Below are positions 1-5,134 of a DNA stretch of 5,277 bases, piece by piece (positions within the stretch are counted from its first letter, which is position 1; each line of letters starts with the position of its first letter). Source of the stretch: an uncultured Lachnospiraceae bacterium (GTDB taxonomy: Bacteria > Bacillota > Clostridia > Lachnospirales > Lachnospiraceae); the NCBI GenBank assembly GCA_949283905.1, contig CASDUB010000126.1:1-5277 (forward strand), read 5' to 3'. A model generated the notes under the pieces. It ran no database searches. It had not been told where the DNA came from and saw nothing but the letters and a program-made list of their open reading frames with translations. The position numbers and the translations under genes were made by a program.

Positions 1-478
1 AAATTCGAAACTCATTTTTCGTCAGTTCAATACGTTTGTTCTCATATGTAAGTGTCGTATCTTCTAAATTTAGAAACGCGCCTCTGTGTTCAAGCAGAGC
101 TGTCTTGTTTCCGATATCATAAGTACGCCTTAAAAGAGCCTGCATTTTAGCTATCATAACATCAAGATCTCTAGGTTTTTGAATAAAATCATCACCGCCC
201 ATGTTCATAGCCATAACGATATTCATGTTATCCGAAGCCGAAGAAATAAACACTATTGGAACGTTTGAGATTTTTCTTATCTCCATGCACCAATGATACC
301 CATTGAAAAACGGAAGCATTATATCCATAAGCACCATATGGGGATCATATTTAAGAAATTCCTGTATTATATTTTGAAAATCCTTTGCATATGCGGCCTC
401 GTTTCCCCATGACTCAATCTGACGTTTCATAGCCTCAGCAAGAGCAATGTCATCTTCTACAATAAATATTTTATACAT
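1..478 (-). CDS. OmpR-family response regulator, BceR/GraR type (partial, C-terminus off the left edge)
   Basis: This is a two-component response regulator acting in the cytoplasm as a phosphorylation-controlled transcription factor. I translated 159 codons from the ATG at 478. The protein begins MYKIFIVEDDIALAEAM and carries a complete receiver domain (about residues 1-118): acidic pocket Glu8/Asp9/Asp10, phosphoacceptor Asp52 in VLMDIMLP, Ser80 and Lys101 in QKP. A linker follows, and then the start of the winged-helix DNA-binding domain (LTKNEFRI) before the window ends. The segments FNGYHWCMEIR and SNVPIVFIS resemble the BceR/GraR/VirR subgroup, which pairs with intramembrane-sensing kinases and BceAB-type exporters in defence against cell-wall peptides. 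That partner role is inference, since none is in the window. AGGAAAG (486-492), 7 nt upstream, supports the start. The gene lies 36 nt after pap with no promoter or terminator between, so it is probably cotranscribed with it. The usual aromatic residue after KP is Arg here. Confidence 0.9.
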   Translation of the reverse strand, partial: MYKIFIVEDDIALAEAMKRQIESWGNEAAYAKDFQNIIQEFLKYDPHMVLMDIMLPFFNGYHWCMEIRKISNVPIVFISSASDNMNIVMAMNMGGDDFIQKPRDLDVMIAKMQALLRRTYDIGNKTALLEHRGAFLNLEDTTLTYENKRIELTKNEFRI

Positions 479-514
479 TTGATTACTTTCCTGATTTTAG
501 TTTTTGTCTGAATA

Positions 515-2002
515 TTATTCTTTTTCGAGACGTTTTTCTATCGCTTCGGTAACAGTCTTAAGCACCTTTATTCGGGCATAATATTTGTCATTTCCCTCTA
601 CGATGACCCATGGAGCATGCTCTGTGGAAGTACGCATTATCATCTCATTAATGGCAGTCTCATATTGATCCCATTTTTCTCTGTTGCGCCAGTCCTCATC
701 GGTAATCTTCCACTGCTTATCCGGATCATTCTGACGTTCTTTAAATCTTCGCTCCTGTTCGTCTTTATCTATGTGCATCCAGAATTTAATAATTATTGCT
801 CCTTCATCGTACAGATCTTCTTCCATCTCGTTAATTTCACGATAAGCTCTCTTCCATTCATCCGGTGAACATAATTTTTCTATGCGCTCTACCATAACGC
901 GTCCGTACCATGTTCTGTCGAATATGGCGATATGTCCTGCTTTTGGCATTGCACGCCAGAAACGCCACAGGTAATGATGCGCCTTTTCGATGTCATTCGG
1001 AGCAGCCGTCGGATTAACCACATAACCGCGGGGATCCATATGATCCGTCAGCCTTTTTATAGCGCCTCCTTTTCCGCCTGCGTCCCATCCTTCAAAGCAA
1101 AGCACTACAGGGATCCTTTTTCTGTACAGTTCGCTGTGCAGCAATTCTATTTTGTTCTGATAATAATCAAGTTTTTCCTTGTACTCTTCCCTGGTATATT
1201 TCAATGACAAATCTGCTTTTGAAAGTATTGAAACCTGCATGTCAGATCTGCTGTCATCTGTTTCAGGTTCATGTCTTTGCGCAGCAGCCTTAACTTTTTT
1301 TATCTGTTCCGTCATTGCCTTTATAACGGTATTATATATTTTTACTGTAGCGTAACGTCTGTCGACTGATTCTATTATTGTCCAGGGCGCATAATCGGTG
1401 TCTGTATTAAACAGCATTTCTTCCATCATAGAGGAATATCTTTCGAACTCCTCATTTCTTTTCCTGTCTCCGTCAGTAACGCGCCATGAAGTCTCAATAT
1501 TTTCTTCAAGCTTATCAAATCTTTTTTTCTGCTCATTTTTATCGATAATCAGCAGCAACTTAATGATCAGATTGCCGTCGTCTGAGAGCTGGCGTTCGAA
1601 TGAATTGATTGAGTCAAAGGCGAGTTTCAATTCTTTATCGGGAGTTCTGTCTTCAAATCTGTCGATAAGAACCTTTCTGTACCAACTTCCTCCGTATATG
1701 GCGATTTTTCCCTTTACCGGAGTCTTTGTCCAAAACCTCCACATAAAAGGGTACATTCTTTCTTCAGGAGTCTCTTCCTTGATAGTATGAACTTCAAAAC
1801 CTCTCGGATCCATCGAATGAATAAGTTTGCCGATCTGAAGTCCTTTTCCTGCGGAGCCGTAACCTTCAAATACGATAAGAATAGGGATTCCGAGGGCTTT
1901 GCACTCCCTCTGCAGACGTCCCATCTGCGATTCAAGAATGTCCATCTGTTCGTCATATTCTTTCTTTGATAGTTTTTTATTTAAATCAATATTTTCAAGC
2001 AT
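515..2002 (-). CDS. pap: Polyphosphate:AMP phosphotransferase, two-domain PPK2 (class II) kinase
   Basis: This cytoplasmic enzyme transfers phosphate from polyphosphate to AMP, giving ADP. It has 495 residues, the usual length for the fused two-domain PPK2 proteins, and two tandem kinase domains (about 10-235 and 265-490). The C-terminal domain has an intact Walker A, EGWDAGGKG (304-312), the Walker B/DR motif FDRTWYGR (361-368), MDPRG, and a lid region with KITDEDWRNREKW. The N-terminal domain keeps EGYGSAGKG (46-54), MDPRG and SWRVTDGDR. However, Gly49 replaces the Walker A Asp, and Gly104-Gly105 replace the Asp-Arg pair, so this domain is probably not catalytic. An in-frame GTG lies two codons upstream (2006-2008), but GGAGG at 2010-2014 is only 1 nt from it and 7 nt from the ATG at 2002, so the ATG is chosen. 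It is first in a likely operon with the response regulator. Substrate class comes from the fold and length; AMP versus another nucleotide monophosphate is not proved. Confidence 0.93.
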   Translation of the reverse strand: MLENIDLNKKLSKKEYDEQMDILESQMGRLQRECKALGIPILIVFEGYGSAGKGLQIGKLIHSMDPRGFEVHTIKEETPEERMYPFMWRFWTKTPVKGKIAIYGGSWYRKVLIDRFEDRTPDKELKLAFDSINSFERQLSDDGNLIIKLLLIIDKNEQKKRFDKLEENIETSWRVTDGDRKRNEEFERYSSMMEEMLFNTDTDYAPWTIIESVDRRYATVKIYNTVIKAMTEQIKKVKAAAQRHEPETDDSRSDMQVSILSKADLSLKYTREEYKEKLDYYQNKIELLHSELYRKRIPVVLCFEGWDAGGKGGAIKRLTDHMDPRGYVVNPTAAPNDIEKAHHYLWRFWRAMPKAGHIAIFDRTWYGRVMVERIEKLCSPDEWKRAYREINEMEEDLYDEGAIIIKFWMHIDKDEQERRFKERQNDPDKQWKITDEDWRNREKWDQYETAINEMIMRTSTEHAPWVIVEGNDKYYARIKVLKTVTEAIEKRLEKE

Positions 2003-2009
2003 AGACACG

Positions 2010-2014
2010 CCTCC
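2010..2014 (-). promoter_or_regulatory. Ribosome binding site that decides the pap start
   Basis: Read on the minus strand the site is GGAGG. It is separated from the ATG at 2002 by 7 nt (C-GTG-TCT), a normal spacing. The GTG at 2008 would be only 1 nt away and is unlikely to be used. Confidence 0.8.
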
Positions 2015-2060
2015 GTTCTTCGTTTTAGTAAAAAAGAAATTTAGACCTCATTTTATTTTG

Positions 2061-2088
2061 ATTATAACATTTATGATCAGGTTCGCAA
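2061..2088 (-). promoter_or_regulatory. Sigma-A-type promoter of pap
   Basis: On the minus strand TTGCGA (2083-2088) and a consensus TATAAT (2061-2066) are separated by 16 bp. TG one base before the -10 makes it an extended -10 (TGTTATAAT). Transcription would start near 2053, leaving an approximately 50-nt leader before the ATG. The same promoter probably also serves the downstream response regulator. Confidence 0.7.
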
Positions 2089-2127
2089 TGGAGGAATTAT
2101 TAAGATTCTGTTGTAAATGTTTGCAGA

Positions 2128-2156
2128 TTGTTTTTGAGTAATAAAAATGATATCAT
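2128..2156 (+). promoter_or_regulatory. Sigma-A-type promoter of the nitroreductase gene
   Basis: TTGTTT (2128-2133) and TATCAT (2151-2156) are 17 bp apart, with TG at 2148-2149 giving an extended -10. The -10 lies in a perfect 10-bp palindrome, ATGATATCAT (2147-2156). Its -35 is 39 bp from the divergent pap -35, so the two promoters do not overlap. Confidence 0.55.
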
Positions 2157-2184
2157 AAACAGATAAGACGAGGAGGTAATTTCT

Positions 2185-2736
2185 ATGATTGATAATACTG
2201 TTTTAGAAAATATAAGAAGCCGTTTCTCATGCAGAAAGTTTTCTTCAAAGAAAGTTGATAAGGAAACCTTGCAGGCTATATTGGAAGCCGGAAAATATGC
2301 GCCGAGCGGCGGTAACCGTCAGGGATGGCATTTTACCGTAATAGAAAGCGATGAAGGAAAGGATCTGCTTTTAAAAGCAGCAGGCAGCACGCCTCCTCCC
2401 GGCTTTCCCGAAAAGCTTCAGTGGCCGTATCAGGGAGATTTCTGCGGCGCTCCTGTAGTAATTCTGATCTCCGGAGCACCTGACGTACCATGGCCTGAAG
2501 TAGGACCGAGACTCGCAGCTCAAAATATCATGCTCGCGGCTCAGTCTTTGGGACTTGCCACACTTTGGTCTTCTCTTTTTACGAAAGACCTGTTCCGTGA
2601 CGAAGAAAGCGCAGCCGTAAAGACCAAACTCATGCCTGAAAATTACAATGTTTATGCTGCCTTATTCCTCGGTTATCCCGAAGAACGTCCGAATACCAGA
2701 CCTCCAAGACGCGAAAATGTAGAAACTTGGATTTGA
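2185..2736 (+). CDS. FMN-dependent nitroreductase family protein
   Basis: This is a compact (183-residue) member of the nitroreductase superfamily, flavoenzymes that use NAD(P)H to reduce nitro groups, quinones, enals or other electrophiles in the cytoplasm. The FMN-phosphate motif is visible as RSRFSCRKF (11-19). It is followed by the conserved helix end APSGGNRQGWHF (39-50), the mid-domain run RLAAQNIMLAAQSLGLATLW (109-128), and the C-terminal GYPEERP (163-169). Proteins of this fold usually work as dimers with FMN at the interface. AGGAGG (2171-2176), 8 nt before the ATG, gives a strong start. It is a single-gene unit with its own promoter and a hairpin just past the stop. The sequence does not show the true substrate. 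A role in detoxification, perhaps together with the neighbouring hydrolase and flavodoxin, is inference from context. Confidence 0.9.
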   Translation: MIDNTVLENIRSRFSCRKFSSKKVDKETLQAILEAGKYAPSGGNRQGWHFTVIESDEGKDLLLKAAGSTPPPGFPEKLQWPYQGDFCGAPVVILISGAPDVPWPEVGPRLAAQNIMLAAQSLGLATLWSSLFTKDLFRDEESAAVKTKLMPENYNVYAALFLGYPEERPNTRPPRRENVETWI

Positions 2737-2746
2737 AACGTATGAT

Positions 2747-2784
2747 AAAGAGCTGCCTGAATTTTTTATATCAGACAGCTCTTT
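2747..2784. terminator. Hairpin between convergent nitroreductase and hydrolase genes, probable terminator
   Basis: AAAGAGCTG (2747-2755) pairs with CAGCTCTTT (2776-2784). One C/A mismatch follows, then CTGA (2757-2760) with TCAG (2771-2774), around a 10-nt AT loop. It starts 10 nt after the nitroreductase stop and ends 29 nt before the hydrolase stop. On either strand the tail is only short and U-poor (CTTTGTATAT on plus, CTTTATCAT on minus), so it may stop both genes weakly or act mainly as a 3'-end stabiliser. Confidence 0.55.
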
Positions 2785-2813
2785 GTATATCAGAATAATT
2801 TATCAAAAATTCC

Positions 2814-3809
2814 TTAACAAACTCCATGTAACGCGAAGAAATCCTGTATCTTGTCAAACGGAATCACATCAAGGTTATCATAAAGATCTGTATGAACGGC
2901 ACCAGGAATTGTCAGCATTTCCTTGTTATCTTTATATTTGTTGTCCCTGACCATTGCTTTATAGGCATCCTTGCTAAAATAATAACTATGAGCCTTATCG
3001 CCGTGTATAATAAGAACAGCGCTGCGAATCTCATTAATATACGCTAATATCGGTTGATTCATAAAGGACATGCATCCTATACTGTTCCATCCTTCATTTG
3101 AATTGAGAGACCTTGCATGATAACATCTTCCCTTATAGTATTCACTGTAGTCTTTCACATAAAATGGTACGTCTTTCGGAACGGGAAGAGACAGGCATCC
3201 TCCGGCACGAGAGTATTCACCCTTTTTATACTCTTCTGTTCTAAGGGCGTTCAATGCTTTCCTCTTTTCAAAACGTGCTTCTTCGCTGTCTTCAGAATCA
3301 AAATATCCGTTGGCATTTACTCTGCTCATGTCATACATGGTAGATGCAACCGTTGCCTTGATTCTTGTGTCGAGAGCCGCTGCATTAAGAGCCATACCAC
3401 CCCATCCGCATATACCTATAATACCGATTTTTTCCACATCAACATTTTCCTGAACTGACAAAAAATCTACTGCCGCCATAAAATCTTCAGTATTAATATC
3501 AGGTGAAGCCATGTATCGCGGCGATCCTCCGCTTTCTCCGGTGAAAGATGGATCAAATGCAATAGTAAGATATCCTCTCTCTGCCATAGTTTGCGCGTAT
3601 AAACCTGAACATTGCTCCTTTACAGCGCCGAAAGGACCGCAGACTGCAATTGCAGGAAGCTTTCCAACTGCATCTTTGGGAATATACATATCTGCCGCAA
3701 GGGTAATTCCATAACGATTAATAAATGTAATTTTCTTATTATTAACTTTGTCGCTCTTGGGGAAAGTCTTGTCCCACTCTGGAACTAATTTAAGTTCTTC
3801 TGTTTTCAT
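2814..3809 (-). CDS. Alpha/beta hydrolase (dienelactone-hydrolase/peptidase-S15-like) with Cys in the nucleophile elbow
   Basis: This 331-residue alpha/beta-hydrolase fold protein has no signal peptide and is predicted cytoplasmic. Landmarks are the early strand and oxyanion region LPAIAVCGPFG (51-61), FDPSFTGESGGSPR (85-98), the elbow IGICGWGG (131-138), the acid strand LIIHGDKAHS (266-275) with Asp271, and the catalytic His306 in PGAVHTDLYD (302-311). The elbow fits the G-x-Nuc-x-x-G-G pattern only with Cys134 as nucleophile, because it contains no Ser. Dienelactone hydrolase also uses Cys in this position; whether this protein is active is unproved. GGAGG (3818-3822), 8 nt upstream of the ATG at 3809, supports the start. 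It is transcribed divergently from the MerR regulator through a 19-bp-spacer promoter, so it is the probable target of that regulator. The substrate, whether an ester, lactone or thioester, cannot be read from the sequence. Confidence 0.88.
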   Translation of the reverse strand: MKTEELKLVPEWDKTFPKSDKVNNKKITFINRYGITLAADMYIPKDAVGKLPAIAVCGPFGAVKEQCSGLYAQTMAERGYLTIAFDPSFTGESGGSPRYMASPDINTEDFMAAVDFLSVQENVDVEKIGIIGICGWGGMALNAAALDTRIKATVASTMYDMSRVNANGYFDSEDSEEARFEKRKALNALRTEEYKKGEYSRAGGCLSLPVPKDVPFYVKDYSEYYKGRCYHARSLNSNEGWNSIGCMSFMNQPILAYINEIRSAVLIIHGDKAHSYYFSKDAYKAMVRDNKYKDNKEMLTIPGAVHTDLYDNLDVIPFDKIQDFFALHGVC

Positions 3810-3865
3810 GAAAAATACCTCCGTATATCATTGAATTCAAAATATATTCTGCCCCTGATATTGAA

Positions 3866-3894
3866 ATTAATATCATAATGCTTTATGATATAAT
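3866..3894 (+). promoter_or_regulatory. Extended -10 promoter of the merR-family gene
   Basis: TATAAT (3889-3894) is preceded by TG at 3886-3887, a full extended -10. The -35 position 17 bp upstream (3866-3871, ATTAAT) is poor. The predicted start near 3901 falls at the left edge of the MerR operator, which points to autorepression. Its -10 shares base 3894 with the oppositely directed hydrolase -10. Confidence 0.55.
3870..3891. repeat. Perfect inverted repeat in the merR promoter spacer / hydrolase start region
   Basis: ATATCATAA (3870-3878) and TTATGATAT (3883-3891) are perfect 9-bp arms around TGCT. The repeat lies between the expected -35 position and -10 of the merR promoter, over the expected hydrolase transcription start. 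It could be a second operator, a short 5' hairpin in the hydrolase leader, or a by-product of AT-rich promoter sequence. Confidence 0.5.
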
Positions 3895-3924
3895 TTATAC
3901 AACCTAAACCTAACTTTAGGTCAA
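3894..3924 (-). promoter_or_regulatory. MerR-type promoter of the hydrolase gene (19-bp spacer)
   Basis: On the minus strand TTGACC (3919-3924) and TATAAA (3894-3899) are 19 bp apart. This over-long spacing is the signature of promoters that MerR proteins activate by distorting the spacer. The operator dyad lies within it. Transcription would begin near 3887 and give an approximately 78-nt leader before the hydrolase ATG. Confidence 0.8.
3902..3921. promoter_or_regulatory. MerR-family operator, perfect 7-6-7 inverted repeat
   Basis: ACCTAAA (3902-3908) and TTTAGGT (3915-3921) are exact inverted copies separated by CCTAAC. The 20-bp dyad sits in the 19-bp spacer of the hydrolase promoter and overlaps its -35. 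That is the usual place for binding by a MerR dimer, here most simply the divergently encoded regulator. Confidence 0.8.
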
Positions 3925-3954
3925 GAATAAATTTGCTATTTATTTAAATTATTT

Positions 3955-3963
3955 GAAAGAAGG
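3955..3963 (+). promoter_or_regulatory. Ribosome binding site that decides the merR start
   Basis: GAAAGAAGG ends 7 nt before the ATG at 3971. It overlaps the in-frame TTG at 3953, which would add six residues before the conserved MYTIGQVSE start of MerR proteins. The ATG is therefore preferred. Confidence 0.7.
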
Positions 3964-3970
3964 TATTTTC

Positions 3971-4408
3971 ATGTATACAATCGGTCAGGTTTCGGAAATG
4001 TTTAATCTTCCTATATCCACCATACGATATTATGACAAAGAGGGCTTCTTCCCCGGTCTTAAAAGAAAAGGCAATATTAGATACTTCAGCGACAGCGATC
4101 TTGAAGCAATCCGCGTTATTGAATGTCTGAAGCGCTCCGGTCTTGAAATTAAAGAAATCAAACAGTTCTTTGCCTGGGTTGTAGAAGGAGCCTCCAGTTA
4201 TCCTGACAGAAAGAAATTATTTGAAAACCGCAGAGCTGCCGTTCAGGAAGAAATCAGACATCTGGAAAAGACACTTGCAATGCTGGAATTTAAATGCTGG
4301 TATTATGAGACTGCTATCAAAGACGGCAATGAAGATAGGATAAACTCGATGCTCCCTGACAAACTCCCGCAGGCTATTCAGGAGCTGTATGACAAAGCGC
4401 ATGAATAA
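3971..4408 (+). CDS. MerR-family transcriptional regulator, AdhR/NmlR-like
   Basis: This is a 145-residue DNA-binding regulator. The N-terminal winged helix-turn-helix is clear: MYTIGQVSEMFNLPISTIRY (1-20), YDKEGFFPG (21-29), the wing residues GNIRYFSDSDL (34-44), and helix IECLKRSGLEIKEIK (50-64). A long dimerisation helix with coiled-coil character follows (about 78-116, RRAAVQEEIRHLEKTLAMLE), then a short C-terminal tail. No metal-binding cysteine cluster is present. Single cysteines occur at 52 and 109. Cys52 lies where the thiol-sensing cysteine of Bacillus subtilis AdhR is found, so aldehyde or electrophile sensing is plausible but inferred. The operator between it and the hydrolase gene marks that gene and merR itself as likely targets. 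No clear terminator on the plus strand follows; the hairpin at 4463-4500 lacks a U-tract in this direction. Confidence 0.92.
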   Translation: MYTIGQVSEMFNLPISTIRYYDKEGFFPGLKRKGNIRYFSDSDLEAIRVIECLKRSGLEIKEIKQFFAWVVEGASSYPDRKKLFENRRAAVQEEIRHLEKTLAMLEFKCWYYETAIKDGNEDRINSMLPDKLPQAIQELYDKAHE

Positions 4409-4450
4409 AGGTAATGCCTCAATCAAATAGAATTACAGTATTTCCGCTTT

Positions 4451-4500
4451 AAAAAACAAAAAATCCCATGGCAATGAGTGATTACTCAATACCATGGGAT
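4451..4500 (-). terminator. Rho-independent terminator of the flavodoxin gene
   Basis: On the minus strand a 9-bp stem, ATCCCATGG (4492-4500) with CCATGGGAT (4463-4471), continues through an internal loop into TGAGT/ACTCA (4475-4479 with 4484-4488) around a 4-nt loop. It is followed at once by TTTTTTGTTTTTT (4451-4463, overlapping the last stem base). The plus-strand side has no T-run after the hairpin, so it is directional and serves the flavodoxin gene, whose stop is 41 nt upstream. Confidence 0.88.
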
Positions 4501-4541
4501 AAAACTACAAAGATAAAAAAAATTTAGCAAATGAGATAAAA

Positions 4542-5036
4542 TTACAACGCCGCTTTGGCTTTTACAAAAGCTGCTTTCAAATTTTCCAAGTCTGTTTCAT
4601 CAGGATGAGAAATTGCCTTGTCGAAATTTGAAATCATCAAATCATAATGAGCACCCTGATCCGGAACCACTTCCTTAAGACGATTATACTCATCACGAAC
4701 AGATTGAGGCATTTTTCCCTGGCACATAAATGAACCAATAACCTCATTTGACTCGCTCATATTTGCCGATGCAATATCTAATATGCCGTCAAAATATGAC
4801 TGACTGTCACCAAAACCTGCAGTTCCAAATAAAAATACCTTACAATTTTTCAGAGATTTCAAAAATTTACGGGAATTTTTATCAGCATTACCTTTATCTG
4901 TCCAAAAGCCTGCCAATACAAGATCTGCCTCAGCCGGATCTTCTACCTTGACATCCCCTTTCAGTTCTTTCTCTAAAGTATCTGCCAATAAACGTGTATT
5001 TCCTGTCGCAGACGACACAAACATCGCATATTTCAT
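4542..5036 (-). CDS. Flavodoxin-family protein (Flavodoxin_3-like)
   Basis: This 164-residue, single-domain protein with a flavodoxin fold is expected to bind FMN and to carry or transfer electrons in the cytoplasm. The FMN-phosphate loop is SSATGNT (8-14) after the first strand MKYAMFV. Later conserved stretches are LAGFWTDKG (41-49), VFLFGTAGFGDS (67-78), a likely flavin-contacting loop, GSFMCQGKMP (101-110), and a C-terminal AISHPDETD (141-149). These features match the short clostridial family I know as Flavodoxin_3 more than classical electron-transfer flavodoxins. GGAGGG (5046-5051), 9 nt upstream, supports the ATG at 5036. An ATG at 5043 is out of frame. It is a single-gene unit with its own promoter and terminator, convergent with merR. 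The redox partner is unknown; the nitroreductase nearby is a possible but unproved one. Confidence 0.9.
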   Translation of the reverse strand: MKYAMFVSSATGNTRLLADTLEKELKGDVKVEDPAEADLVLAGFWTDKGNADKNSRKFLKSLKNCKVFLFGTAGFGDSQSYFDGILDIASANMSESNEVIGSFMCQGKMPQSVRDEYNRLKEVVPDQGAHYDLMISNFDKAISHPDETDLENLKAAFVKAKAAL

Positions 5037-5095
5037 ATTCCATTACCCTCCGTTTTGCATTTGTTGGAAATTTATAAATAGTTATAACGTCTTTT

Positions 5096-5124
5096 ATTAT
5101 AATCTATTTACTGACTTTCTACAA
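5096..5124 (-). promoter_or_regulatory. Sigma-A-type promoter of the flavodoxin gene
   Basis: On the minus strand TTGTAG (5119-5124) and a consensus TATAAT (5096-5101) are 17 bp apart. Transcription would start near 5089, about 53 nt before the start codon. The -35 lies inside a palindrome (5112-5134), which suggests control at this promoter. Confidence 0.7.
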
Positions 5125-5134
5125 GAAAAAGTCA
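5112..5134. promoter_or_regulatory. Candidate operator palindrome over the flavodoxin -35
   Basis: TGACTTT (5112-5118) and AAAGTCA (5128-5134) are perfect 7-bp inverted arms with a 9-nt centre that contains the -35 box. A dimeric regulator bound here would block RNA polymerase. The sequence is unlike the ACCTAAA/TTTAGGT operator near merR, so a different regulator is more likely. Confidence 0.5.

Noticed and set aside
617..1790. Several plus-strand open frames opposite pap.
   Set aside because: They are antisense shadows of a clearly conserved two-domain kinase, without ribosome binding sites or recognisable domains.
2006..2008. GTG as start of Pap.
   Set aside because: Only 1 nt from the GGAGG site; the ATG at 2002 has the proper 7-nt spacing.
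2066..2121. Inverted repeat AACATTTA / TAAATGTT in the pap-nitroreductase spacer.
   Set aside because: Eight-base AT-rich arms 40 bases apart are readily found by chance and do not align with either promoter in a meaningful way.
2088..2141. 17-residue plus-strand frame with three cysteines (MEELLRFCCKCLQIVFE) before the nitroreductase, a possible leader peptide.
   Set aside because: It starts upstream of the best nitroreductase promoter and overlaps its -35, and its upstream AGG is a weak ribosome binding site. It is not expected to be on the transcript.
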